Shown here: piece by piece, positions 8,122 through 16,560 of the stretch | Layout: every line of letters begins with the position of its first letter | Numbering within the stretch: the first letter of the stretch is position 1 | Translations under genes and position numbers: made by a program | Source: Nonomuraea solani | GTDB lineage: Bacteria; Actinomycetota; Actinomycetes; Streptosporangiales; Streptosporangiaceae | DNA: 64,000 bases | Direction: 5' to 3' | NCBI RefSeq assembly: GCF_900108335.1 | Contig: NZ_FNVT01000026.1 | Location: 81,542 to 145,541 of the forward strand | Notes under the pieces: generated by a model | Databases searched by the model: none | What the model saw: the letters and a program-made list of their open reading frames with translations, nothing else | What the model was told of the DNA's origin: nothing

Positions 8122-9363
8122 ATGGCTATTCAAACCCCGGAAATGACCGTCACCGAAACCATTCCCGCTGACGCGGAAACCGCCGCCGCCATTCCCGCCG
8201 ACGCGCCCGTGACGGCCCCTGACGGCCCCGACGCCGCTGCCCCGGACACCGGCCCCGCCACGGATGCGGACGGGCGTGTGGCGGCGGTGTGGGCCGCGCT
8301 GAACGCCGAGCCGGGCGGGTCGGCCACGGTGATCGGGGCGGCGGCCGGGCTGAGCCGGATGGTCGCGGGCAAGATCCTCAACCAGTTCGAGACCGAGGGA
8401 CGCGCCCGCCGTGAGCCGGGGGCGAACGACGGTCAGACGCGGGGCCGTGCGGCTGACCGGTGGTTCCCGATCACTGCTGACATCCCCGTGCCGACCGGCA
8501 CCGCCGACGCCCCGGCTCCGGCTCCGGTTCCGGCCCCGGAGCCGGAGCCGTCGGAGGTCGCGCCCGCCGCGATCACCGCGCCGGACACGGAAACCCCGGA
8601 CGCGGACATGGTGCCCGCCTCGGATGAGGAGGTGGTCCCGTCCGCCATCGTTTCGGCCGAGCCCGCCATGGCGGAGGAGCTGACCGGCGAGGCGGATCTG
8701 GCTGAGGAGCCGGGCGGCCAGCCGGAGGGGCTGAGCTGTGACGATACGGCTGGTCAGGACTCAGAAGACGAACAGGGCGGCGAACACGACTCGGTTTCCG
8801 ACGCCGACATGTCCGAGGTGGTGTCTGAGCCGGTGGCCGATGATCCGGCATGGGAGCGGGCGGGGGCGGACCTGACGGAACTGATCGAACTGTTCGGCGG
8901 GGTGCTCTCGGCAAAGGACGAGGGGAACGCCGTGATGGCGTTGGGGTACCTGGAAATGGCGATGACGAAGGTCGCCTCGGCGCACCGCAACGCCCGGGCG
9001 GTGCTGACCGGCACCACCGCCGCCCCGGCCCGCCCGGCGGCGGCCCGTCCGGGGACCGCAAGCGGAGCGGGTGCGGGGGACGGGGTCCGGCCGGGTGCGT
9101 TGCGGGACATGGTGCATGCGCATCTGCTTGAGTTTCCGGACAAGGACTTCACCCCGTATGAGATCGGGCGGGCGCTGGACCGTTCGTCCGGTGCGGTGGC
9201 CAACGCCCTGGACCGGCTGATCAGCCTCGGTGATGCGGTACTGACGTGCGAGCGGCCCCGCCGCTTCGCCCTCGCCCCCACCGCCACCCCCGTCACGGTT
9301 CCGGCGCTCCCCGCCGACGCTGACGCCGAGAACCCTGTGGGGGCCGACACCCACGGCGACTGA
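8122..9363 (+). CDS. Protein with two winged-helix domains joined by a Pro/Ala/Glu-rich linker
   Basis: A 413-aa protein starting at ATG 8122 after AAAGGGCG. Residues ~50-115 look like a winged helix (RVAAVWAALNAEPGGSATVI, then AGLSRMVAGKILNQFETEGR). Residues ~330-395 are a second one (LRDMVHAHLLEFPDKDFTPY, then EIGRALDRSSGAVANALDRL). Between them is an acidic, proline-rich disordered linker. Tandem helix-turn-helix proteins of this shape are common in actinobacterial plasmids and conjugative elements next to DUF932 proteins. It probably binds DNA, and a replication, partition or regulatory role would all fit. Confidence 0.6.
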   Translation: MAIQTPEMTVTETIPADAETAAAIPADAPVTAPDGPDAAAPDTGPATDADGRVAAVWAALNAEPGGSATVIGAAAGLSRMVAGKILNQFETEGRARREPGANDGQTRGRAADRWFPITADIPVPTGTADAPAPAPVPAPEPEPSEVAPAAITAPDTETPDADMVPASDEEVVPSAIVSAEPAMAEELTGEADLAEEPGGQPEGLSCDDTAGQDSEDEQGGEHDSVSDADMSEVVSEPVADDPAWERAGADLTELIELFGGVLSAKDEGNAVMALGYLEMAMTKVASAHRNARAVLTGTTAAPARPAAARPGTASGAGAGDGVRPGALRDMVHAHLLEFPDKDFTPYEIGRALDRSSGAVANALDRLISLGDAVLTCERPRRFALAPTATPVTVPALPADADAENPVGADTHGD

Positions 9364-9564
9364 GCCGGGGTGCGGGCGGGCCGCCCCGACCGGCCCGCCC
9401 CACCCGTGGCCTCGGCCCCGCGCCGCGCTGCGACACCCCCTGATCACCGGCCCGTCCGGCACCCGCCACGGCGGGACCGGACCCCACCACACCCCATCGC
9501 GTCTGTTTCGCCTGCCCGCACATCACCACCACGCATCAGCACCACACGTCAGAAAGGTCCTGTC

Positions 9565-10569
9565 ATGGCTCACGAGATCGAGATGTTCGCCAATGGTTCG
9601 GCCGGGTTCGCCGCCGCCGGTAAGCCGGGCTGGCACGGGCTCGGCTATACCGCGCCCGGTCCGATGACCGCCGAGGACCTGCTGTCGAACGCGCAGCTGG
9701 CCGGGTGGAATGTGCGGAAGGTGCCGGTCGGCCAGGTAACCGACCCGGTCACCGGTCTGCCGGTCGTCACGGACGAGGACTTCCTGGTGGTACGCACCAA
9801 CCCGATCACCGGGGCACCAGAACGGCTCGGCCGGGTCGGCCGGGACTACCAGGTCCTGCAGAACGAGGACGTGACCGGGTTCCTGCAGACGCTGGTGGAT
9901 GAGTCCGGGGCGATCTTCGACACCGGCGGGTCGCTGAACAGCGGACGCCGGGTGTTCGTCACGATGCGGCTGCCCGAGCCGCTCATGGTCGGCGGGTTCG
10001 ATCAGGTCGACCTGTATCTAGCGGCGTTTTCGCGGCATGACGGGTGGGGGTCGTTCGTCACCGTCGCGACGCCGGTGCGGGTGGTGTGTGCGAACACGGA
10101 ACGGGCTGCGTTGGCCAATCACGCCTCGAAGTTCACCGTCCGGCACACGGGCAACGTTGCCGGGCGCATCGCCGAGGCGCGTGAGGCGCTGAAGCTGACC
10201 TGGAAGCACGGCGAAGCGTTTGCGGCCGAGGCGGAGAAGCTGCTCGCGGTGCCGATGGAGGTGAAGGAGTTCCGGCAGTTCGCCAACCGGCTGCACCCCC
10301 TCCCGGCCGACGCCAAGGAACTCGCGAAGCGCAATCACGACCTGGCGATGCGGGAGCTGGAGTACCTGTTCACCACCGCGCCGACGCAGGAGCCGATCCG
10401 GAACACGCGGTGGGCGGCGTACAACGCGGTGACCGAGCGGCTGGACCACAAGAGCCCGGTGTTCGGCAGCCGCGACGTGGCGACCGTGCGGGCGGAGCGG
10501 GCCCTGCTCGACGATCACGACAACGCCAAGCTCAAGGCGCGCGCGTTCCGGCTCCTGACCACCGCGTAA
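9565..10569 (+). CDS. DUF932 phage/plasmid-like protein
   Basis: A 334-aa protein. ATG 9565 follows AGAAAGG; the reading frame upstream to 9370 is proline-rich filler. The opening AHEIEMFANGSAGFAAAG and the segment VGRDYQVLQNEDVTGFL, together with RRVFVTMRLPEPLMVGGFDQ and PVRVVCANTERAAL, are characteristic of the DUF932 family (phage/plasmid-like TIGR03299). Family members occur on phages, plasmids and integrative elements. Their function is unsettled, with links proposed to plasmid maintenance or DNA metabolism. It sits between the winged-helix protein and a set of small element-specific proteins and is presumably cotranscribed with them. Confidence 0.85.
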   Translation: MAHEIEMFANGSAGFAAAGKPGWHGLGYTAPGPMTAEDLLSNAQLAGWNVRKVPVGQVTDPVTGLPVVTDEDFLVVRTNPITGAPERLGRVGRDYQVLQNEDVTGFLQTLVDESGAIFDTGGSLNSGRRVFVTMRLPEPLMVGGFDQVDLYLAAFSRHDGWGSFVTVATPVRVVCANTERAALANHASKFTVRHTGNVAGRIAEAREALKLTWKHGEAFAAEAEKLLAVPMEVKEFRQFANRLHPLPADAKELAKRNHDLAMRELEYLFTTAPTQEPIRNTRWAAYNAVTERLDHKSPVFGSRDVATVRAERALLDDHDNAKLKARAFRLLTTA

Positions 10570-10817
10570 CTCACCGTCCCCATAGCCCGGCGTCCGGTAC
10601 GGCCCCGGCAGGGGCCGGTACCGGGCACCACGGCGCTACCCGGCAGCGTGCCGGAACCCGCTCCCAGAACCGGGCCGACGGCCACACCGGCCCCGCCTCG
10701 ACACCGGATGCGCCCGGGGGGAGGGCAGCCGGTCGGTGCCTGACCCCGGGGGGCACCCGTGATCGGCCGAAACCCCACCCCACCAACCATCACCAACCGT
10801 CACCGAAGGAGATCCTC

Positions 10818-11276
10818 ATGGGACGACTCGAAGACCAGGCCGTCCGCCACGCTAACACCGCCCGCTGGGAACTCAGCGAGGCGCTCAACCGCATCGCGTT
10901 CCTCGATGAGGAGGGCACGTTGCACGACAAGGACTTGGCCCGGATCGCCTACGCCTACCAGCGGTTGTCGTGGTGGCAGCAGGTCACCGACCTCACCCAC
11001 GGCCGCGAGGACACGGTGGACGGCGGCACCGCCGTGCTGACCGTGCGGCGGCGGGCCCAGGAGGTGCTGATCAACTCCCGCCCGGTGAGCAACGGCGGCC
11101 TGTTCGCCCTGGCGATGGCCGAGTCCCGCCGGGGCGGCGCGCGTGCCTTCCTGGACGCGACCGACAAGCTCGCCGAAGCGCTGGCCCTGCCCGTCGATCA
11201 GGAAGCCTGTCCGGCCGACATCGGCACCCTGGAGGCCGCGACCGTGCGGGACTGCGCGAATGGGCACCGGCCGTGA
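10818..11276 (+). CDS. Small hypothetical protein of the element
   Basis: A 152-aa soluble protein with a strong AAGGAG site 7 nt before ATG 10818. No family is recognised. It appears mostly helical (DLARIAYAYQRLSWWQQVTD, then RRRAQEVLINSRPVSNGGLF). Its last codons overlap the GTG of the next frame (GTGA at 11273-11276), which implies translational coupling. About 250 nt of GC-rich non-coding DNA separate it from the DUF932 gene. Confidence 0.6.
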   Translation: MGRLEDQAVRHANTARWELSEALNRIAFLDEEGTLHDKDLARIAYAYQRLSWWQQVTDLTHGREDTVDGGTAVLTVRRRAQEVLINSRPVSNGGLFALAMAESRRGGARAFLDATDKLAEALALPVDQEACPADIGTLEAATVRDCANGHRP

Positions 11277-11521
11277 CGAGGCGCGTGGGTGGTTCCCGGT
11301 TTGAGTTGATGGGCTGGGAGTGGGACCCCGTTCATGCGAGGTTCTTGGCCGCCACCCAGCAGCCTGCCCGGCTCGCCGATGCCCGCTGGGCAGTGCTGGC
11401 CTTTCTTCTCCCGATCACGAACGCAGGAGAAGGCCGAGGCGAAGCCGATCGTGCGGGCGGCGCCGCCGACCGCCTCTGGTGGGGTCGGACTCGTGCTCAC
11501 GCAGGGCGGGGTGGCCGTTGA
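11273..11521 (+). CDS. Small protein, possible truncated paralogue of the ParB-like protein
   Basis: An 82-aa frame starting at GTG 11273, overlapping the previous stop by 4 nt. Its opening resembles the 12856 protein in two places: VTRR at the start, and SRFELMGWEWDPVHARFLAA against SRVEFFQMLGWRWDITEAKR there. After ~45 residues the similarity ends and the sequence turns into arginine/glycine-rich low complexity. It is therefore either a decayed or recombined copy of that gene, or a short functional relative. The ParB-like core is absent. Confidence 0.4.
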   Translation: MTRRVGGSRFELMGWEWDPVHARFLAATQQPARLADARWAVLAFLLPITNAGEGRGEADRAGGAADRLWWGRTRAHAGRGGR

Positions 11522-11699
11522 TCGCGGTTCCCATCCCCGGCGCGGCCGTCACCCGCCGCCCACCGTTCAGCCTGCCCGGCCACGCCTTCTCGGCCAGGGC
11601 TGGGCGAACCTTCGAGCCGCCAGCCGGGCGGCCATTCCATGACCCTCCACCCTCTCAATTCTCACCGATCCCTATCACCCGAGGAAAGGACCACACGCG

Positions 11700-12281
11700 A
11701 TGGAGCACCCCCACCAGCCCGACCCTCAGCCCCCGTCCCCGCCCGGGGGACCGGGCAGCATCATCCCCGCGCGGGACATCGGTGCCGACCAGGCCGGGCA
11801 GGAGCGGCGCTTGGTCGATCATCTGACCGCCGAGAAGATCACCGCCGTCCGGCACGCCTTCTACACGGCGGCAGCAAAGGCGATCTTCGCCTTGCAGAAC
11901 GGGCAACGGCTGTCCAGCGAGCAACTGTTCGTCACCGTCCACGCTCAGGCGGCGCGCGCCTGGTGGGACCGGGTGGATGAGGAGATCACGGGCAAGCGGC
12001 TGACCTGCGATCACGCCCTACGGCGAATGCGCTCCTGGGCCCGCCATTACCTCACCGGGGAACCTCCGGCCGCCCGGCCGGGCACGTTGTTCGATCACGC
12101 CCTCGCCCACGCCGCGCGCATCGCCGCGCGTGACTTCCTCACCGACAGCGGCCACCTGCTCACCCAGCACCTCATCAACCAGGCAGCCACAACCACCCCG
12201 GCCACGGCCGCACCGGTGGACCACGACCACCCCGGGCTGGTCACCCCCGCCCCGCCCGCCTCAACGGTGGCGGGGCCATGA
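11700..12281 (+). CDS. Hypothetical protein, paralogue A of a duplicated pair
   Basis: A 193-aa protein with GAGGAAAGGA before ATG 11700. Its central ~100 residues (LSSEQLFVTVHAQAARAWWD, RRMRSWARHYLTG) align with the product of the next gene (LTAEQIFDTLRAQTVCTWWR, ARFVSWITPYLDD). The two are therefore tandem paralogues. The N- and C-termini are proline-rich and divergent. No domain is recognised. The conserved core is helical with paired tryptophans. It belongs to a rightward cluster running from about 10.8 to 13.3 kb. Confidence 0.6.
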   Translation: MEHPHQPDPQPPSPPGGPGSIIPARDIGADQAGQERRLVDHLTAEKITAVRHAFYTAAAKAIFALQNGQRLSSEQLFVTVHAQAARAWWDRVDEEITGKRLTCDHALRRMRSWARHYLTGEPPAARPGTLFDHALAHAARIAARDFLTDSGHLLTQHLINQAATTTPATAAPVDHDHPGLVTPAPPASTVAGP

Positions 12282-12349
12282 CCGGCCAGCCGACCCGGCC
12301 AGCGCATCCCGGCGCTGGCGACATCCCCCGAAGGAAGGACAGCCCTGTC

Positions 12350-12859
12350 ATGAACAACGCCCAGCGGCATCCCGCCACCGGCGCACCACCCGCACAGGTC
12401 CCGGCCGCACTACAGGCGATCACCGAGCAGGCCCGGCAAACCTGGCAGCGTCACCTCGACGACATCGTCCGGCGACTGGGCCGGGGCGAGCGGCTGACTG
12501 CCGAGCAGATCTTCGACACGCTGCGCGCGCAGACCGTGTGCACGTGGTGGCGGCTGCTGGTCCGGCACCTCGAGTACGCCGATGGCGGAGGGTTGCGTCC
12601 GGCTCAGGCCGTGGCCAGGTTCGTCTCCTGGATCACGCCCTACCTCGACGACCCCACCCCACCGGAGTCCAGCCGGGCCGCACACGCGGGCGGGCAGGAC
12701 GGCGAACTCGAGCCCGCGTTGGCCCACCTCGACCACAGCCTCGCGCTCATCCGGCAAGGCGCCGCCCGCACCTTCCTCGCCCAGGCCGAGACACTCGTGC
12801 CGGCCTCCATCACGAAGCAGTCACCGAGCGCTTCGGCCGGGCAGGAGGCCACGGCATGA
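12350..12859 (+). CDS. Hypothetical protein, paralogue B of a duplicated pair
   Basis: 169 aa from ATG 12350, which has GAAGGAAGGA before it. An in-frame ATG at 12278 overlapping the previous stop is possible but has a poorer site. It shares its core with the 11700 protein (RLTAEQIFDTLRAQTVCTWW). The stop overlaps the start of the ParB-like gene (ATGA at 12856-12859), so the two are coupled. Function unknown. Confidence 0.6.
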   Translation: MNNAQRHPATGAPPAQVPAALQAITEQARQTWQRHLDDIVRRLGRGERLTAEQIFDTLRAQTVCTWWRLLVRHLEYADGGGLRPAQAVARFVSWITPYLDDPTPPESSRAAHAGGQDGELEPALAHLDHSLALIRQGAARTFLAQAETLVPASITKQSPSASAGQEATA

Positions 12860-13344
12860 CCCGCCGCCGCACCGTCACCGGCGAGCCCCGGTTTCCCTTC
12901 CCGGCGTCTCCGCTTCTGGACGGGCCGGAGCCCGGGCGGACGGACAGCTCGCGGGTGGAGTTCTTCCAGATGCTCGGCTGGCGCTGGGATATCACCGAGG
13001 CCAAGAGGATCACTCAGGGCCGGGCCCCGGATGGGTGGATCGTGCCCGAGCGGTGGGCGGCCATGATCCAGCTGATCGCCATCGACGCCGAGCACGCATA
13101 CCGGGTGGATCTGTCCGAGCCGTTGATCATGGCCAGGGTCCCGAACGGCGGCATGCTGATCATCGACGGCTGGCACCGCCTGTGCAAAGCCGTGGCCCTC
13201 GGGGTTGCGGAGCTGTCCGCCGTGATCCTCACCGAAGAGGAGGAGCTCGCCTGCCGGATCTTCGACGGCCAAGAGGACGACGACAAGGAGGAGACGGAGG
13301 AAGAGGGCGACATGCCGGACGAGGACATGTTCGGTAGCGCCTGA
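12856..13344 (+). CDS. Small ParB/Srx-like domain protein
   Basis: A 162-aa protein. Residues ~85-120 carry the ParB-like core: a strand, then LIIDGWHRLCKAVALGVAEL and a following strand, with D-G-W-H-R-L in the place of the D-G-x-H-R-L box. That box binds nucleotide in ParB/sulfiredoxin-fold proteins. No DNA-binding helix-turn-helix follows. Instead the C-terminus is a run of Asp/Glu residues (GQEDDDKEETEEEGDMPDED). Isolated ParB-fold domains of this size occur on plasmids and phages and act as NTPases or regulatory modules. It is the last gene of the rightward cluster, ahead of a bidirectional hairpin. Confidence 0.55.
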   Translation: MTRRRTVTGEPRFPFPASPLLDGPEPGRTDSSRVEFFQMLGWRWDITEAKRITQGRAPDGWIVPERWAAMIQLIAIDAEHAYRVDLSEPLIMARVPNGGMLIIDGWHRLCKAVALGVAELSAVILTEEEELACRIFDGQEDDDKEETEEEGDMPDEDMFGSA

Positions 13345-13345
13345 T

Positions 13346-13420
13346 CCGGTGGCGTAGGGGGTGCGCCCCGTCCAGCACAGAGAAAGTGCGCTGGCCGGGG
13401 CACACCTCCTCTGCCACCGG
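13346..13420. terminator. Long bidirectional hairpin between convergent genes
   Basis: The outer arms CCGGTGGC/GCCACCGG and the inner arms around 13361-13378 and 13386-13405 form a stem of about 30 bp with small bulges and an AGAGAAA loop. It sits exactly between the rightward cluster end (13344) and the leftward gene end (13432). Confidence 0.7.
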
Positions 13421-13431
13421 GTCTCATGACG

Positions 13432-14253
13432 TTAGCGGCTTAGCTGTCCCCCATACACATAGGTGCCCGCCTTGATCTGCGCGATGATCTTCTTCACGTC
13501 TTTAGGTGGGCCCAACGGCGGGCTGGTGGCGGGGGCCGGTCCGAGCGGGCTGAGGTGGGGGGCGGGCTTGTTCGCCTCGGGCTTGGGCTTGATCCTGTTG
13601 ACGAGGGGGCCGCCGCCGTCGGGGGCGTCTGCTGGGCTCGGGTAGAGGGTGTGGCCGATGAGCCGCAGCACGGACTCGATGGGCCGCAGGTAGTCGAGCA
13701 GGCTGGTCTCGTCGTCGTCGGACAGGGTGGGGTCGTGGGGCCGGTTGCGGTTGCGCAGCTCGACCTGTCCGGCCTTGGCGAGGTGGTCGTAGAGGCGTCC
13801 CTCGAGCCATCCGGCTTCGCTGCTGTTCAACGTTTCGTCGTCGTTGGATTCGTAGCGGATGAGCAGGGCCCGGTACCAGTGGGCGCGGTCTTTGAGCTGT
13901 TGCAGGACGCGGTGGCGCAGTCCGGGGGTGGTGGCTTTGCCGACGTAGGCGCCCCACCGGCCGTCGCGGTTGGGCCGGTCGAGCAGGAGGTAGGCGCCGG
14001 GCACGTTCCAGCCTCGTTCGAGGCGGTTGGCGTGGTCGCGGTCGAGCAGGAGCATGCCGGCGACTTTGTGCTTGGCTCGGATTTTCATCGGGTTGTTCAG
14101 GTCGTCGGAGAGGCTGACGACAAGCTGGGACGGGGCGAACCGCATCGCGCACACGGGGGTGTTCCTTTGACTGGCGCTGCCGAAGGTTTCCCGGAAAGTA
14201 TCGGTCACATCGCTCTGTGTGACCACGAGTTTCGGGAGAAACGTGCAGCTCAC
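13432..14253 (-). CDS. GIY-YIG nuclease-domain protein
   Basis: 273 aa. The GIY-YIG signature reads GAYLL at residues 86-90 and AYVGK at 102-106. Arg113 (in GLRHRVLQQL) and a glutamate in SSEAGWLEGRLYDHL (about 146-151) occupy the catalytic Arg and Glu positions. The C-terminus is a proline-rich tail. The start may be later, at Met37 (MRFAPSQLVVS), since neither candidate has a convincing ribosome site. Related actinobacterial proteins accompany conjugative and plasmid-like loci. Here it follows the transfer operon in the same direction. A nicking or restriction role is possible but is inference only. Confidence 0.65.
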   Translation of the reverse strand: MSCTFLPKLVVTQSDVTDTFRETFGSASQRNTPVCAMRFAPSQLVVSLSDDLNNPMKIRAKHKVAGMLLLDRDHANRLERGWNVPGAYLLLDRPNRDGRWGAYVGKATTPGLRHRVLQQLKDRAHWYRALLIRYESNDDETLNSSEAGWLEGRLYDHLAKAGQVELRNRNRPHDPTLSDDDETSLLDYLRPIESVLRLIGHTLYPSPADAPDGGGPLVNRIKPKPEANKPAPHLSPLGPAPATSPPLGPPKDVKKIIAQIKAGTYVYGGQLSR

Positions 14254-14463
14254 CCGCCGATGCTGTTGCGGCCCCGGGTTGGGGCACCATGTCGCTGGCC
14301 TGCCGTGGCCATGGCTCGGGGGTGTGGGCGGGCCCGTTCGCGGCCCATGATGGCCGTATGGCGGCCGGTAGGGGCGGGGCCGTCCGGTGTCATGACATCG
14401 GGGCTGTCCGGGGCCGTCCGGTGCCGTGGCGCGGCGGCCCGGGGCTGTTGCTGTGGCGTCCGG

Positions 14464-15459
14464 TCAGCGTGGGTCGGGTCGGCCGGTGGCGGGCTGGCCA
14501 GCGGTGGGGTGGGCGATGGGGCGGGTGAAGCTGATCAGGTTTCCGCGCCGGTAGGGGCCTATCTGGACGACGGTGTGCCGGTTGGGTGCGTGGATCATCT
14601 GTCCGTCGCCGATGACGAGGCCGACGTGTCCGGGGCCGTCTGCTTCCATGCGGAAGAAGACGAGATCGCCGGGCTGTTCCTGACCGGCTGGGATGGGTGG
14701 CCCGTGCCGCCATTGGTCGGCGGCGACGCGGGGGATCGAGATTGCGGCGGCTTGGTAGGCGCGCATGGTCAGCCCGGAGCAGTCGAAAGCGTCAGGCCCT
14801 TCGGCTCCCCACACATACCTTTTGCCGAGTTGAGCATGCGCGTACGCGAGTACGGCGGCGATGCGCTCACCGGGGATGAGCGGGACGCAGGTCCCGGAGA
14901 AGGCGTCAACGGTGCGTTGGGCGAGGGCCTCCCACCGGGCGTAGGCGTCGGGGTGGCCGGAGCGCTGGACGGCTTGCGCGGCCTTGGTAAGTGCGAGCCG
15001 TTCCCAGCGTCGCACTTTGACCAGGCGCTGGTAGAAGGTGATGGTGGCGTGGCGGGGGTCGAGGACCTGCTCGGATGTTCCCCAGCCCTGCGAGGGGCGC
15101 TGCTGAAACAAGCCCAGGCTGTCGAGGTGGCCGTAGTGCACATTGCGTAGCTGGGATTCTTGCAGGGCGGTGGCGACCGCGATGACGCCTGCCCGCGCGG
15201 GCAGGCCGCGCTCCATGGCGACCTGGATGATGAGGGCAGCGTTGGCCTGCTGCTCGACGTCCAAGGTCAGCGTGGAGGCCACGCCGGTCGATGGACCGGC
15301 CGCGACCGGCCCGCCCGTCGTGCTGCTCGTCGTCGCGGGTGTGATCGCGCAGGCCAGGCCACCGGGTGTGCCGGAGCCGGTGAGGATGCTGGTGGGGGCT
15401 GCGATGAACGCGCAGATGATGAGCAGCAGCAGGGCGGCGCCGGCCGCGATGGCCTTCAC
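14464..15459 (-). CDS. NlpC/P60 cell-wall hydrolase of the transfer system (VirB1-like role)
   Basis: 331 aa from GTG 15459, which overlaps the upstream stop (GTGA). A transmembrane anchor (AIAAGAALLLLIICAFIAAP) is followed by a lysozyme-like segment (VIAVATALQESQLRNVHYGH, then LGLFQQRPSQGWGT) and a C-terminal NlpC/P60 domain. That domain has the catalytic cysteine in DAFDCSGLTMRAYQ (about residue 225) and the histidine in GHVGLVIGDGQMIHAP. Bifunctional muramidase/endopeptidase proteins of this type open peptidoglycan for Gram-positive type IV secretion channels. It is the last gene of the coupled leftward transfer operon. Confidence 0.85.
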   Translation of the reverse strand: MKAIAAGAALLLLIICAFIAAPTSILTGSGTPGGLACAITPATTSSTTGGPVAAGPSTGVASTLTLDVEQQANAALIIQVAMERGLPARAGVIAVATALQESQLRNVHYGHLDSLGLFQQRPSQGWGTSEQVLDPRHATITFYQRLVKVRRWERLALTKAAQAVQRSGHPDAYARWEALAQRTVDAFSGTCVPLIPGERIAAVLAYAHAQLGKRYVWGAEGPDAFDCSGLTMRAYQAAAISIPRVAADQWRHGPPIPAGQEQPGDLVFFRMEADGPGHVGLVIGDGQMIHAPNRHTVVQIGPYRRGNLISFTRPIAHPTAGQPATGRPDPR

Positions 15460-16511
15460 TTGTTCTCGGTCTCGTCCTCGGCGGCGAAGATGCGGTCGAG
15501 GAGTTCGTCGTCGTGGTCGTCGGTGCTGGCGGGTTGTTCGGGGTTGCGGCCGAGGGTCAGGTGGGGCCAGCCTCGGTTGAGGTTGGCCAGCCGTATCCGT
15601 GTCTGCCCTGCCCTGGCTGGGGCGGGGAGCCAGACGGGACCGGCGGGGCCGTCGCCGTGGGTGGTGTGGACGGCGGTGGCGACCGGGAGGTCGCTGCTGG
15701 CGAGGAGTTTGCGCAGGTTGGTTTCTCGGGCGGGGTTGGGCAGCCAGAACAGGATGGGGGTGGTGATACCGGTGGCGTCGGTGAGGTTGCGGTAGTCGTG
15801 CAGTTTGTCGGCGACGCGTTTGAGGGTTTCGGTGCCGGTGTCGTGTTCGAGGAAGAAGTCGATCTGGTGGCCGTTGTCCTGCCAGCAGCCGTAGGCGTCC
15901 GGGCGGGCCAGGTCGCCCCACTGCTTGGCGCATTGCCGTTCTGACAACCAGGCCCGCACGGCGGCGTGCGGGGTGTGGCGGGCATGGTGGTGCAGGTGGG
16001 AGAAGAAGTCGTTGACGCCGACCTGATGGTTCAGGCGTGAGGAGACGGCGATGGGGATGTCGGGGTTGTAGCCGAGTTCTTTGAGCGTGGTGCCGTGGCG
16101 GGCGGCCAGGGCGGCAGCTCCGGCTTTGCCGAGGGCCCAGTGGATGGGGGCCGATCCTGAGCCGTATCCGGCCCAGGGGCGGAAGCGGGTGACGGCGTTG
16201 AGCTGGAGCAGGATGGTCATGCGGGCGCGGGTGGCTTGGGCGATGGTGAAGAAGATGCGCTGTAGCTGGTGGGTGGTCAGGACGCGGTGGTGGTGCAGGT
16301 GGTCGAGGATCTGGTAGTCGCGTTCGGTCAGCCTGGCGGCGAGCGTCATCAGCGCGGTGTGGTCGAGCCGGGGCTGGGCTGCCGGGATGGGCTGAATGGT
16401 GAACCGGGACAGCTTGCGAGCTGCCGCTTGACGGGTGGCGGGCTGCTTCGCCGGCTGCTTGGCCGGCTGGCAGGTGCACGAGCAGCCGCAGGGCTTATCG
16501 GACATGGACAT
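15456..16511 (-). CDS. Replication-relaxation family protein
   Basis: 351 aa from ATG 16511, with GGAGG 6 nt upstream. An N-terminal Cys-rich patch (PCGCSCTC) and a basic stretch precede a winged helix (TERDYQILDHLHHHRVLTTH, then QLQRIFF). A conserved mixed domain follows, with QVGVNDFFSHLHHHA and DAYGCWQDNGHQIDFFLEHD. This is the pattern of the replication-relaxation family found on actinobacterial conjugative plasmids and integrative elements. It is thought to act in DNA processing at the origin of transfer or replication. It overlaps the next gene and follows VirD4 by ~50 nt. With no classical relaxase recognised in the element, it is a candidate relaxosome component. Confidence 0.8.
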   Translation of the reverse strand: MSMSDKPCGCSCTCQPAKQPAKQPATRQAAARKLSRFTIQPIPAAQPRLDHTALMTLAARLTERDYQILDHLHHHRVLTTHQLQRIFFTIAQATRARMTILLQLNAVTRFRPWAGYGSGSAPIHWALGKAGAAALAARHGTTLKELGYNPDIPIAVSSRLNHQVGVNDFFSHLHHHARHTPHAAVRAWLSERQCAKQWGDLARPDAYGCWQDNGHQIDFFLEHDTGTETLKRVADKLHDYRNLTDATGITTPILFWLPNPARETNLRKLLASSDLPVATAVHTTHGDGPAGPVWLPAPARAGQTRIRLANLNRGWPHLTLGRNPEQPASTDDHDDELLDRIFAAEDETENK

Positions 16512-16560
16512 GGTGAACCTCCGTGAAGTGGTTGAGCAGGACATCGGTCGGGTCGTTGGG

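Noticed and set aside
14388..14397. Palindrome TGTCATGACA between the NlpC and GIY-YIG genes
   Set aside because: Ten-bp palindromes are expected by chance in a window of this size, and no spacing rule supports an operator.
13555..15150. 531-codon plus-strand frame over the GIY-YIG and NlpC genes
   Set aside because: Antisense shadow; the leftward genes have catalytic motifs and coupled starts.
14464..16479. Single 671-codon fusion of NlpC/P60 with upstream sequence
   Set aside because: The first ~340 codons are an out-of-frame reading of the replication-relaxation gene; the GTG at 15459 overlapping that gene's stop is the real start.
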